The translations under genes were made by a program, and so were the position numbers. DNA of 51,172 bases from an uncultured Mollicutes bacterium (GTDB lineage Bacteria; Bacillota_I; Bacilli_A; RF39; UBA660), in NCBI GenBank assembly GCA_900543055.1, contig UQQI01000004.1:1-51172 (forward strand), given 5' to 3'. The notes below the pieces were generated by a model that worked only from the letters and a program-made list of their open reading frames with translations, had not been told where the DNA came from and did no database searches. This document shows, piece after piece, positions 32,412-41,175 of this stretch. Every line of letters begins with the position of its first letter. Position 1 is the first letter of the stretch.

Positions 32412-33794
32412 TTACTCCTTTCCTTTATAAAAATCACATATAACATCATAGTCACAATATTTAATCTTCTCATCTTTAATAGCCATATAATCATCTCTAC
32501 CTTTGCCTAAAATGAGTACAACACTTGAAGGCGTAGCAATAGATAATGCATATTTTATAGCCTCACGCCTATCAATTATCCTAATATAATCAGTATCATT
32601 TAAAACCATTTGATTAATTATCTCATCAACATTTTCATACCTAGGATCATCCATAGTAAAAATAGCAATATCACTTTTGTCCATTATTAGTTTTCCAATA
32701 TCGCGTCTTTTAGTCTTTTCACGCCCACCAGCACATCCTGTAACAACAATTATATTATCATAATCACTAAACGTATCTAAAATACATTTAATACCATTAG
32801 TAGTATGAGCATAATCTAAAACGATATCAAAATTTTGTCCAAAATCTAAAAACTCACATCTACCTTTGATAGGACTAAGTTCTTTAATTCTATTAAGTAG
32901 CAAATAATCATCTACTCCAAAGAACTTTCCAATTAAGTAAGCCATTACAACATTATATACATTATATTTTCCAACTAATGGACTATCTATTATAATAGAG
33001 TCATTAATAGTTATAATAGTATTTTTTTCATTATAAACAACATTAGTTATAACAAAATTATTGTCACTATCAAATCCAAAAGTATACATATTTTTACATT
33101 TAATATCATGTAAAATTTTGTCATCTCCATTTACAATTACAATTCCATCATCTTCTAATAAATCGAGTAATTTCATTTTACACTTCACATAATTTTCAAA
33201 TGTTTTATGTACATTTAAATGATCTCCTGTAATATTTGTAAACCCAATAATTTTATATTCTAATCCTTTTACTCTGTCATGTAAAAGTGCCTCACTTGAC
33301 ACTTCCATCACAACTGTTGAAGAATCGTTTTTTTCAACAATTTTTAAATCTTTATATAGTTCTGAAACACATGGTGTTGTATTACTTGTGGAAAATGTTT
33401 TATCATCAACACTTAACCCATTTGTACCAATATAAGCTGAACCATCAATAAGTTTATTGACGATAGTTGCTGTTGTAGTTTTTCCATCAGTTCCTGTTAT
33501 TCCTATGAAATTAAATTTATTTAGGTCTAAATCATAAAATCTTCTACATAACTCAAAAAATAAATCGTTTATATTTTCAACAACTAGATGTGGAATATTT
33601 TTATTTATTTTCCTATCGCAAATTACAAAACTGCATCCTTTTTTTATAGCATCATCAATATAATCATAATGATCAACGTTAAATCCCTTTGTTGCTACAA
33701 ATAAATATCCTTTTTCAACAAGTCTTGAGTCATCAGTTATACCAGTAATTTCAATATCATAAGAACAATCAATCAAGTCTTTTATTTTTTTCAT
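32412..33794 (-). CDS. murE: MurE-like UDP-MurNAc-tripeptide synthetase
   Basis: Adds the third amino acid to UDP-MurNAc-L-Ala-D-Glu in the cytoplasm. The Mur ligase N-domain (about 1-90) leads to ATP-binding GITGTDGKTTTATIV, the carbamylated-lysine region (EVSSEALLHDRV, NITGDHLNVH), and a C-domain with GRCEF and DYAHTTNGI. The diamino-acid recognition segment reads DDPRYE where DAP-adding enzymes have DNPR. Arg is kept but Asn is Asp, so the third residue (meso-DAP or Lys) cannot be assigned. At 460 residues it is slightly short. AGGAGATGAT precedes the ATG. Confidence 0.88.
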   Translation of the reverse strand: MKKIKDLIDCSYDIEITGITDDSRLVEKGYLFVATKGFNVDHYDYIDDAIKKGCSFVICDRKINKNIPHLVVENINDLFFELCRRFYDLDLNKFNFIGITGTDGKTTTATIVNKLIDGSAYIGTNGLSVDDKTFSTSNTTPCVSELYKDLKIVEKNDSSTVVMEVSSEALLHDRVKGLEYKIIGFTNITGDHLNVHKTFENYVKCKMKLLDLLEDDGIVIVNGDDKILHDIKCKNMYTFGFDSDNNFVITNVVYNEKNTIITINDSIIIDSPLVGKYNVYNVVMAYLIGKFFGVDDYLLLNRIKELSPIKGRCEFLDFGQNFDIVLDYAHTTNGIKCILDTFSDYDNIIVVTGCAGGREKTKRRDIGKLIMDKSDIAIFTMDDPRYENVDEIINQMVLNDTDYIRIIDRREAIKYALSIATPSSVVLILGKGRDDYMAIKDEKIKYCDYDVICDFYKGKE

Positions 33795-33868
33795 ATAATC
33801 ATCTCCTACAATAAATATATGTAAAAGTTCCTAGCCAAATATATCATAAAACATAAAAAAAAAGAAGA

Positions 33869-34930
33869 CTACACCTCAGTTTTATCTGCTTTCTTTATAC
33901 TTTTCTTCTTTGTAGTATCATCTTCTTTTGTCAAATCTATATCATAATATTCTCTAACTTTCTTTTCTATTTCATCACGTAATTCAAAATTATCTTTCAA
34001 AAGAAGTTTAACATTTTCTTTCCCTTGACCTAATTTTTCTGTTCCATAAGAATACCATGCACCAGTTTTCTCAACAATTCCCGCATCAACAGCTAAGTCA
34101 AGTATTTCACCTTCATGAGAAACACCTTCTCCATACATAATATCAACACTTGCAGTTTTAAAAGGCGGAGCTACTTTATTTTTTACAACTTTTATAGTAG
34201 TTCTATTACCAACTACCCCATCACCCATTTTTAATTGTTCATTTCTTCTTATATCTAATCTAATTGATGCATAAAACTTTAATGCTCTTCCACCAGGTGT
34301 TGTTTCAGGATTTCCAAACATAACACCAACTTTTTCACGTAATTGATTTATAAAAATACACGTTGTTTGTGTCTTATTAATTGTTCCAGATAATTTTCTC
34401 AACGCTTGAGACATAAGTCTTGCTTGAAGCCCGACATGTGAATCACCCATTTCACCATCAATTTCGGCTTGTGGAACAAGTGCAGCAACAGAATCAATTA
34501 CAACTATACTTAAAGCCTCACTTCTTACTAAAGCCTCGCATATTTCTAAAGCTTGTTCTCCAGTATCAGGTTGTGATAAAAGTAATTCATCTATATTAAC
34601 ACCTAATCTCTCCGCATATACAGGATCTAGTGCGTGTTCTGCATCTATAAAAGCAGCTCTTCCACCTAATTTTTGATGTTCAGCTATAGCTTGAAGAGCA
34701 AAAGTAGTTTTACCACTTGATTCTGGACCATATATTTCAATAATTCTCCCCTTTGGATAACCACCAACACCCAACGCAATATCTAATGAAAGACATCCAC
34801 TTGATACTACATCAACTTTCATATGTTTGTTATCTCCAAGTTTCATAATAGAGCCTTTTCCAAATTGTTTTTCTATATCACTTAATACTTTTTCTAAAGA
34901 CTTATCCTTATCTTCTTTACTTACAGCCAT
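33869..34930 (-). CDS. recA: Recombinase RecA
   Basis: Strand-exchange protein and SOS co-protease, 353 residues. Walker A GPESSGKTT, the ALKFYASIRLDIRR segment and the DNA-binding loops (MGDSHVGLQARLMSQALRK, NQLREKVGVMFGNPETTPGG) are all canonical. The C-terminus is Lys/Asp-rich, as is usual. GAGGAGG lies before the ATG. The promoter is close to consensus, with a LexA-like site next to it. The order rodZ-like, pgsA, recA, (murE), rny resembles Bacillus, where cinA and pbpX also lie in this stretch. Confidence 0.97.
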   Translation of the reverse strand: MAVSKEDKDKSLEKVLSDIEKQFGKGSIMKLGDNKHMKVDVVSSGCLSLDIALGVGGYPKGRIIEIYGPESSGKTTFALQAIAEHQKLGGRAAFIDAEHALDPVYAERLGVNIDELLLSQPDTGEQALEICEALVRSEALSIVVIDSVAALVPQAEIDGEMGDSHVGLQARLMSQALRKLSGTINKTQTTCIFINQLREKVGVMFGNPETTPGGRALKFYASIRLDIRRNEQLKMGDGVVGNRTTIKVVKNKVAPPFKTASVDIMYGEGVSHEGEILDLAVDAGIVEKTGAWYSYGTEKLGQGKENVKLLLKDNFELRDEIEKKVREYYDIDLTKEDDTTKKKSIKKADKTEV

Positions 34931-34963
34931 TTATTTTCCTCCTCGTAAATAACTTACAAATTC

Positions 34964-35014
34964 ATTGTATAATATATCTTTTTAAATTGCAACATATTTT
35001 CGAACAATTGTTTT
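34964..35014 (-). promoter_or_regulatory. recA promoter with adjacent LexA-like site
   Basis: Minus-strand -35 TTGCAA (34987-34992) and -10 TACAAT (34964-34969) have a 17-base spacer. Just upstream, 35001-35014 reads CGAACAATTGTTTT on the plus strand, close to the Gram-positive LexA box (GAAC-N4-GTTC, one mismatch). Confidence 0.55.
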
Positions 35015-35045
35015 ATTCAAATTGCTTATATTAAATTAAATAGAA

Positions 35046-35077
35046 AATAAAAAATCCCTATACAAAAATAGAGATTT
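35046..35077 (-). terminator. Terminator of pgsA
   Basis: A 9-bp stem, AAATCTCTA with TAGGGATTT (one G-U pair), and an 8-base loop, then UUUU-rich sequence on the minus strand. Confidence 0.7.
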
Positions 35078-35103
35078 AATAAACTAAATTTATTTAAATT
35101 TAT

Positions 35104-35691
35104 TTATTCTGTAATTAATCCTTTATTAAGTACAAAATATTGAATACAACTAATAACAGATAATACACAAGCAAATCCTAACAAGAAAATATCAACTCTT
35201 ATATTGATGAATTCAAATGGCATATTATAGAAGAAAACTAAAACAAGACCTATCATCATGCATGCAGTTTTTAATTTTCCTGATTTAATTGCTGCAACAA
35301 CACGTCCTTTACTTGCAGCTTGCATCTTAATTGCATCAACTATAATATCTCTTGTAATATAAATTACAGGAATAATTGCTGGAATAAAATTATTACAAGC
35401 AAGTATTACTAATATTGGATTTACTAAAACTTTGTCTGCAATTGCATCAAGCATTTTTCCTAAATCAGTTACTAAATTGTATTTACGAGCAAGATATCCA
35501 TCTAAAAAATCAGTCAAACTTGCAATAATAAATATTATACCTGCAATAATATAAGTAAGTTCTACTTTAACTCCATTCACATCATATGTAGGAACATTAA
35601 TACCTAAAAATGAATATGGAATCATAAGCATCACAATAATTACAACAGTAAGTATAAGACGTGCAATAGTAATTCTATTTGGCAAATTCAT
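35104..35691 (-). CDS. pgsA: Phosphatidylglycerophosphate synthase
   Basis: Joins CDP-diacylglycerol and glycerol-3-phosphate at the membrane, the first step to phosphatidylglycerol. The CDP-alcohol phosphotransferase motif is complete: DFLDGYLARKYNLVTDLGKM followed by LDAIADK. About five membrane helices are visible. From the ATG at 35691 it is 195 residues, a normal length; GAGGAG sits ten bases before. It overlaps the end of the rodZ-like gene by 17 bases, as ymfM and pgsA are neighbours in Bacillus. Confidence 0.93.
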   Translation of the reverse strand: MNLPNRITIARLILTVVIIVMLMIPYSFLGINVPTYDVNGVKVELTYIIAGIIFIIASLTDFLDGYLARKYNLVTDLGKMLDAIADKVLVNPILVILACNNFIPAIIPVIYITRDIIVDAIKMQAASKGRVVAAIKSGKLKTACMMIGLVLVFFYNMPFEFINIRVDIFLLGFACVLSVISCIQYFVLNKGLITE

Positions 35692-36175
35692 ATAAAACAT
35701 TCTCCTCTCTATAAGAACAAAGTTCATCTGTTCTATTAGGCATCTTATTGATATTACTTACAATTATATAAACAATAATTGCAAATACAACTATACCTAT
35801 AATAACATAAAAAATTGGCCATAAATTTGCTTTTTCTTTATGTTCAATTGTATAAGGAGACTTTACTTTTTTTTCATTTTCATCTTCCTCTTTTTTCTTC
35901 TGAGCAGCTAAAATATCATCTAAAGAAATTTTTGAAGTATGTTGAAATAAAAAGTTATTAAATTCATCTATTACTTTTTCAGAATCAAGTCCTAAATATT
36001 TAGCATAAACTTTTATATCTTCTTTTAACTCATAAACATCTTTAAAAGCTCTTACATTACCACTTTCTATATTTTCTAAATGTGATGTTGAAAATTCTAA
36101 GTCTTCACAAGCTTCAGTTAAACTTACACCATTACTTATTCTTGTTCTTTTTAAATACTCTCCTAATTCTTTCAT
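35675..36175 (-). CDS. RodZ/YmfM-like HTH membrane protein
   Basis: An N-terminal Cro-like helix-turn-helix domain (about 1-75: KELGEYLKRTRISNGVSLTE, then SHLENIESGN) precedes a charged linker and one membrane helix (about 120-145). A short outer tail follows. RodZ links the MreB cytoskeleton to the wall machinery. This version, at 166 residues, lacks the long periplasmic domain of E. coli RodZ and matches the short Bacillus YmfM layout. The ATG at 36175 follows GAGGTG. It lies just after rnpB and overlaps pgsA. Confidence 0.82.
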   Translation of the reverse strand: MKELGEYLKRTRISNGVSLTEACEDLEFSTSHLENIESGNVRAFKDVYELKEDIKVYAKYLGLDSEKVIDEFNNFLFQHTSKISLDDILAAQKKKEEDENEKKVKSPYTIEHKEKANLWPIFYVIIGIVVFAIIVYIIVSNINKMPNRTDELCSYREENVLYEFAK

Positions 36176-36195
36176 ACAACACCTCATTTTATTAA

Positions 36196-36548
36196 CAATA
36201 AATATAAATAAGCCATGTTCTGTTCCTATTTCTAGGCGACAAACATTTATCTACCATTTCTGGTCCCCAACTCCATTCATTTCTTTTGTTGGGACTCTCC
36301 TACCAATTTTGGATTTCTCACTCGCGGGGTTTACCACGTTTCACTCTTTGGTTTCCCAAAGCATCGTCACTGCGGCACTTTACGGTTTACTTCATATCAA
36401 AAAACTTAGAAATAAATTCCGCCGTTAGTAAAACTACCTTAGGTTATTTGTTCCCTAAGCACGAACACTACAAACATCTCAGTTATGTGTGAGCATGGAC
36501 TTTCCTCAAGAGTATCAAGTACTCCAGCGTTTGTCTATATATTAATTG
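36196..36548 (-). ncRNA. rnpB: RNase P RNA
   Basis: Catalytic RNA of RNase P, which matures tRNA 5' ends. The minus strand shows the universal core GAGGAAAGTCCATGCTC near the 5' side, a central AACGGCGGAA-type region and the 3' core ACAGAACATGGCTTA. The ends pair as a P1 helix (CAATTAATATA with the rough complement TATTTATATTTATTG), which sets the bounds to within a few bases. P1 overlaps the stop codon of gpsB. Gram-positive type B is expected but was not folded here. Confidence 0.93.
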
Positions 36549-36922
36549 TCATTTGCTATATCTGTATCATCATTTTCAACAATACTATTACTTTTATTAC
36601 TTCTTGAACCATAAACCATCTTTTCAAGTTGAGATAATCTTTTTAATATATCAACATTAGTAACTTCGCCAGTTCCTCTACTAGTAGCAACTTCCGTACT
36701 AAGTTGAGAATTACGAAGTTCTTGTTTAAGATTCATTATTTCTCCAAGCAAATCTGCTTTTTCTTTCTCTAAGTTATTAATAATTTCTAAAAATTGTTCA
36801 TAGTCTCCTATAATAATATCTAAAAATTGATCAACTTCTTTTAAACGATATCCTCTAGTATCTATTTTAAAATCTTTTTCAAGGATATCTTGAGGCATAA
36901 GAGTAATTTTATTTTGATACAT
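36542..36922 (-). CDS. gpsB: Cell-division protein GpsB (DivIVA family)
   Basis: A coiled-coil adaptor that moves PBP1 between side wall and septum. At 126 residues it has a DivIVA-like N-terminal domain (DILEKDFKIDTRGYRLKEVD, then QFLDIIIGDYE), a coiled coil (about 45-72), a linker and a C-terminal helix (DILKRLSQLEKMVYG), the normal GpsB layout. GGTGATAAT lies before the ATG. It directly precedes rnpB, as in Bacillus, and is divergent from recU-ponA, whose PBP1 is its known partner in related bacteria. Confidence 0.92.
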   Translation of the reverse strand: MYQNKITLMPQDILEKDFKIDTRGYRLKEVDQFLDIIIGDYEQFLEIINNLEKEKADLLGEIMNLKQELRNSQLSTEVATSRGTGEVTNVDILKRLSQLEKMVYGSRSNKSNSIVENDDTDIANDN

Positions 36923-36956
36923 ATTATCACCAATCCCTTATACTAATATTATTGCA

Positions 36957-37076
36957 TTATTGCTTAGTTTTGTCAATTAATAAGCCATTCAAAGTGGCTA
37001 TGTTTAAGTCTATCATACCTAACCTAGTATTATCAATCATTTTATTAATAATCTTACTAATTTCTATATAATTCAT
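36957..37076 (-). CDS. Possible small protein upstream of gpsB (39 aa)
   Basis: GGTGATTAA precedes an ATG that opens 39 codons (MNYIEISKIINKMIDNTRLG ...), with the stop about 35 bases before gpsB. It is helical and without a membrane segment. I recognise no family. The ribosome site is like those of neighbouring genes, but the frame is short enough to be chance. Confidence 0.35.
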   Translation of the reverse strand: MNYIEISKIINKMIDNTRLGMIDLNIATLNGLLIDKTKQ

Positions 37077-37193
37077 TTAATCACCAATACCATAATAATA
37101 CATATAGAAAAAAAATAAACAAAAACGACAAAAGAACAAGAAAAATTACAAATAAAATTTTTCTAACTTATGGTAAATTAAAAAAGAATATAG

Positions 37194-37199
37194 TATAAT
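37194..37199 (+). promoter_or_regulatory. -10 element of recU-ponA
   Basis: TATAAT on the plus strand, about 19 bases before the recU start. The -35 is poor (TGGTAA). Confidence 0.4.
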
Positions 37200-37217
37200 T
37201 AGAAACAGGTGATACAA

Positions 37218-37802
37218 TTGAACTATCCAAGCGGAATAAAAAAAAATACACAAATAAAAAATTCATTTTTAAAAAAAGAAAGTTACAAAAATAGAGGTAT
37301 GACTTTAGAAAATGAATTAAATAGTTCAAATGAATATTATAGAGAAATAGATAAAGCATATATTTATAAAAAGCCTACTCCAATAAAAATAACGAAAGTA
37401 GATTATCCATCACGTGATAAAACTATTATTAAGGAAGCTTTTTTTACAATTCCATCCACAACTGACTACAATGGAATATATAAAGGAAAATATATAGATT
37501 TCGAAGCAAAAGAAACTAAAAGTACTACATCTTTTTCTCTAACAAATATTCATAAGCACCAAATTACACACCTAGAAAATATATATAACCATGGTGGAAT
37601 AGCATTTTTAATTGTAAGATTTACTACATTAAATGAAACATATCTTCTTCCAGAAAAAAATTTTAAAGTATTTTTGGAAACTGAAGAAAGAAAATCAATT
37701 CCAATAGACTTTTTTAGAAATTATGGTTATCTAATAAAAGATGGTTATAGACCAAGAGTTGACTATTTAAAAATAGTTGACGAATTAATCGGAGGTATAT
37801 AA
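37218..37802 (+). CDS. recU: Holliday junction resolvase RecU
   Basis: Cuts four-way DNA junctions and modulates RecA. The protein opens NYPSGIKK, has YKNRGMTLENELNSSNEYY, then a PD-(D/E)xK core with DYNGIYKGKYIDFEAKETKS and HKHQITHLENI, and ends PRVDYLKIVDELI. The start is taken as TTG at 37218 because AGGTGAT precedes it at the usual spacing and Bacillus RecU begins at the same point. GTG at 37209 lies inside that site. Length is then 194. It is one base from ponA, the classic recU-ponA pair. Confidence 0.92.
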   Translation: MNYPSGIKKNTQIKNSFLKKESYKNRGMTLENELNSSNEYYREIDKAYIYKKPTPIKITKVDYPSRDKTIIKEAFFTIPSTTDYNGIYKGKYIDFEAKETKSTTSFSLTNIHKHQITHLENIYNHGGIAFLIVRFTTLNETYLLPEKNFKVFLETEERKSIPIDFFRNYGYLIKDGYRPRVDYLKIVDELIGGI

Positions 37803-37803
37803 A

Positions 37804-40515
37804 ATGCAAAAAAAAGTAATAAAAAGAAAGAAAAGTCCTAATACAAGATCAAAATCAAAAAGTAAAAATACAAATAATTCAATAAAAATTGCTATTTTAT
37901 TAGCAGGAGTTGCAATTATTTTGCTTACTTATATGACTCTTGGAATAGAATTAACTATTTTAATGGCAATACTTCTAGCAATTGTCTATGGAGTTTGGCA
38001 TTTATTACAAAAAATTCAAAGTAAAACAAAGAAAAGAAAAGTAGTAAGTATCTTGTTAATAATTTTCTTTGGTTTTGGTATTACATGTTTAGTTGGATTT
38101 AGTGCATTTATGATATATGTAAAAGCTAAGGCTGACCCTTTATTTGATACAGCTAATCTTAATACCGTAGAACTTACAAGACTTTATGATAAGGATGGCA
38201 AAGAATTTGCAAAATTAGGTTCTGAAAAAAGAGAAAAAGTCAGTTATGAACAATTACCAGAAGTCTTAATTGATGCAATTGTTGCTACAGAAGATTCAAG
38301 ATTCTTTCAACATAATGGTTTTGATGCACCAAGATTTTTAAAAGCAGCCTTAGGGCAATTAGCAGGACATTCTGGTGCAGGTGGAGCATCAACTCTATCA
38401 ATGCAAGTTGTTAAAAATAGTTTTACAGACCACTTAGGTCAAAAAACTGCTGGTAAAGATGGTATTGTTCGTAAATTTGAAGATATTTATCTTGCTGTAT
38501 TTAAACTAGAAAAGAAATATTCAAAAGAAGAAATTATTGAGTATTACGTTAACAACCACTTCTTAGGTGGAAACATCTATGGAGTACAAGAAGCTGCTAA
38601 AACATACTTTGGGAAAGATGTAAGTGAATTAAACTTAAGCGAAGCAGCAACTATAGCAGGAATGTTTAAATCACCTAACTACTATAGACCAAACGTTAAT
38701 CCAAAAAATGCAACGGCAAGAAGACAAACAGTTTTAAACTTAATGGTAAGACATGGATATATAACAAAAGAAGAAGCAGATATTGCTGCTGCTATTCCAA
38801 TGGATTCTCTTACTACTACAGATTCATCAAGTGGTATTCTAAGTCAATACCAAGGATATATTGATACTATTGCAGATGAAATTACAGACAAATATGGAAT
38901 AAACCCATATACTACTCCACTACTTGTATATACCAACTTAGATAGATCAAGACAAGATGCTGTTAATTCTGTATTAAATGGAGAAAATTATAATTGGATA
39001 AATAATAAAGTACAAACTGGTGTTGCAGTTCTTGATTCAGAAACCGGTAAAATATTAGCTATTGGTAATGGTAGAAACGTAAATAATAGAAGTAATGACA
39101 ATGTAGATCAATATAACTATGCAACACAAATAAAAAGACAACCTGGTTCAACAGCAAAACCATTATTTGATTATGGTCCAGGTATTGAATATAACAACTG
39201 GTCAACATATGAATTATTTGATGATGCTCCATATGGTTATTCAAATGGACGTTCAATAAAGAACTGGGATGGAAAATACTTTGGAACAATAACATTAAGG
39301 AGAGCCCTATCAACATCACGTAATATTCCAGCATTAAAAGCATTCCAAAAAGTTGATAATAAAAAGATTAGAAAATTCGTTACAAGTCTTGGAATTACAC
39401 CAGAAGTATGTAATTCAGGATATAAATATGATAAAGAAAAGGATTTATGTATAAATAAAACAGATTCAAGTGATACACAAAATCCACTTACATTACATGA
39501 AGCACATTCAATTGGAGCATTTACAGGTGTATCTCCACTAGAAATGTCAGCAGCATATGCAGCATTCTCAAATGGAGGATATTATAATGAACCATACACA
39601 GTTGAAAAAATTGTATTTAGACAAACAAAGAAAGAAGTTACACATAAATCTACTAAAACACAAGTAATGTCTGATGCAACAGCATTCATGATATCAAGTG
39701 TTTTACAAGATGTTTCATTAACTGGTGGAACTCCTAAAAACGTTGCTTGTAAAACTGGTACAACAAACTTTGATGATAATACAATGAAAAATTATAGAAT
39801 GCCTAACGATGCCATAAGAGATTCATGGGTTGTTGGATATTCTACTAAAACAGTAATTGGTATGTGGTATGGATATGATAGTTTCACAAAACAATCAATT
39901 GCTGATGGATATGTATTACATAATGTCCCAGCAACAATTCAAAAAGATAGACTATTCAATGCTTTAGTAAGTGCTGGGGCAATGGAATCAAACAGAGAAG
40001 AATTTAAACAACCTTCAAGCGTTGTTAAAGTTGGAGTTGCTGCAGGAAGCAATCCAGCAAAATTAGCATCTCCTGGTCAATCAGCAATTTATGAATACTT
40101 CAAAAAAGGATATGAACCAAACGAATATGATACAAGTAGTTATAAATTACCAGCACCAGGAAACTTAAAAGCAACTGAATCTGATGGAAGAGTAACGTTA
40201 AGTTGGTCATCAGTTAATCATTCTTCAATATCTGCAATTAGTGATTATGGTAAATTTGGATATAATATATATAAAGATGGTGTATTAATAGGATGGACGG
40301 ATAAAACAAGTTATGCATTTACTCCAGATGGAAGTGTCTATGGTAATTATAAAATAGTCGCAACATTTAAATCTTATAGTGGTATAACAAGTGAGGCCGC
40401 AACAATAACATTAAAAGAAAGTTCAAAACCATCTCCGTCATCTGCACCTAGTGAAGACCCATCACCTTCACCATCGCCTTCACCAAGTGAAGACACAATT
40501 ACACCAGTTGAATAA
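37804..40515 (+). CDS. ponA: Class A penicillin-binding protein (PBP1)
   Basis: Bifunctional wall polymerase, 903 residues. It has a basic cytoplasmic head and two neighbouring hydrophobic segments (about 28-65 and 80-105). The glycosyltransferase domain has EDSRFFQHNGFD (about 160). The transpeptidase domain has SxxK at STAK (about 448), SxN at SRN (about 503) and KTGT (about 649). A fibronectin-like domain (about 780-865) and a Ser/Pro/Glu-rich tail end the protein. GGAGG precedes the ATG. Co-transcription with recU and proximity to gpsB match the Bacillus arrangement. Confidence 0.95.
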   Translation: MQKKVIKRKKSPNTRSKSKSKNTNNSIKIAILLAGVAIILLTYMTLGIELTILMAILLAIVYGVWHLLQKIQSKTKKRKVVSILLIIFFGFGITCLVGFSAFMIYVKAKADPLFDTANLNTVELTRLYDKDGKEFAKLGSEKREKVSYEQLPEVLIDAIVATEDSRFFQHNGFDAPRFLKAALGQLAGHSGAGGASTLSMQVVKNSFTDHLGQKTAGKDGIVRKFEDIYLAVFKLEKKYSKEEIIEYYVNNHFLGGNIYGVQEAAKTYFGKDVSELNLSEAATIAGMFKSPNYYRPNVNPKNATARRQTVLNLMVRHGYITKEEADIAAAIPMDSLTTTDSSSGILSQYQGYIDTIADEITDKYGINPYTTPLLVYTNLDRSRQDAVNSVLNGENYNWINNKVQTGVAVLDSETGKILAIGNGRNVNNRSNDNVDQYNYATQIKRQPGSTAKPLFDYGPGIEYNNWSTYELFDDAPYGYSNGRSIKNWDGKYFGTITLRRALSTSRNIPALKAFQKVDNKKIRKFVTSLGITPEVCNSGYKYDKEKDLCINKTDSSDTQNPLTLHEAHSIGAFTGVSPLEMSAAYAAFSNGGYYNEPYTVEKIVFRQTKKEVTHKSTKTQVMSDATAFMISSVLQDVSLTGGTPKNVACKTGTTNFDDNTMKNYRMPNDAIRDSWVVGYSTKTVIGMWYGYDSFTKQSIADGYVLHNVPATIQKDRLFNALVSAGAMESNREEFKQPSSVVKVGVAAGSNPAKLASPGQSAIYEYFKKGYEPNEYDTSSYKLPAPGNLKATESDGRVTLSWSSVNHSSISAISDYGKFGYNIYKDGVLIGWTDKTSYAFTPDGSVYGNYKIVATFKSYSGITSEAATITLKESSKPSPSSAPSEDPSPSPSPSPSEDTITPVE

Positions 40516-40522
40516 AATAAAA

Positions 40523-40554
40523 AAATCTCAAGATTAATTTCTTGGGATTTTTTA
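40523..40554 (+). terminator. Terminator of recU-ponA
   Basis: An 11-bp stem, AAATCTCAAGA with TCTTGGGATTT (one G-U pair), followed by TTT ATTT on the plus strand. Confidence 0.75.
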
Positions 40555-41175
40555 TTTGTAATCTCTGCAAATATCTTTTAATTTACAATTACTACAATTA
40601 GGTTTTATAGCTTTGCAATGATATCTTCCAAATAATACAAGTTGAAGATGTCTTTTACTCCACTCTTCTTTTGGAAATTTTCGTTCAAGTTTCTTTTCCA
40701 CCTTATAAACATCATCTTTCAAATAAGCCATTTTAAGACGTTTAGAAACTCTTTCAACATGTGTATCAACAGCAATAGCAGGATACCCATAAAACTCACT
40801 TAAAAACACATTAGCAGTCTTTCTACCAATTCCAGGAAGCGTAGTCAAAATATCTTTATTAGTTGGAACAACACCATTATATTCTTCAACTATAATTTTT
40901 GCTATTTCTTTAGTATATTGTGCCTTTTTTCTAAAAGATCCAAGCGGGTGAATAATATTCTCTAAATCTTTAATTTCAGCATCCTTAAGTTTTTCTAAAT
41001 TTGGATACTTATTAAACATAACTGCCGTAACAGTATTAACTCTTTTATCAGTAGTTTGTGCACTCAACATTACCGCTAGTAAAAGTTCATAGTCACTATG
41101 AAAAATAAGTTCAGGTTTAGGATTAGGAAACATTTCATCAAGATAATCACCAATAATTTTAATATTATTATTCAT
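40552..41175 (-). CDS. nth: Endonuclease III
   Basis: DNA glycosylase/AP lyase for oxidised pyrimidines. The helix-hairpin-helix with catalytic Lys is LPGIGRKTANVFL, and the catalytic Asp is in AVDTHVERVSKRL. The 4Fe-4S loop is C-x6-C-x2-C-x5-C near the end (HCKAIKPNCSNCKLKDIC). From the ATG at 41175 it is 207 residues, a typical length. The start lies within the last dnaD codons, so the two genes are coupled, as in Bacillus. Confidence 0.94.
   Translation of the reverse strand: MNNNIKIIGDYLDEMFPNPKPELIFHSDYELLLAVMLSAQTTDKRVNTVTAVMFNKYPNLEKLKDAEIKDLENIIHPLGSFRKKAQYTKEIAKIIVEEYNGVVPTNKDILTTLPGIGRKTANVFLSEFYGYPAIAVDTHVERVSKRLKMAYLKDDVYKVEKKLERKFPKEEWSKRHLQLVLFGRYHCKAIKPNCSNCKLKDICRDYK

Noticed and set aside
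36286..36492. 68-codon plus-strand frame
   Set aside because: Lies wholly inside RNase P RNA on the opposite strand; no ribosome site.
39059..39343. Minus-strand frame inside ponA
   Set aside because: Low-complexity antisense of a well-supported class A PBP gene.
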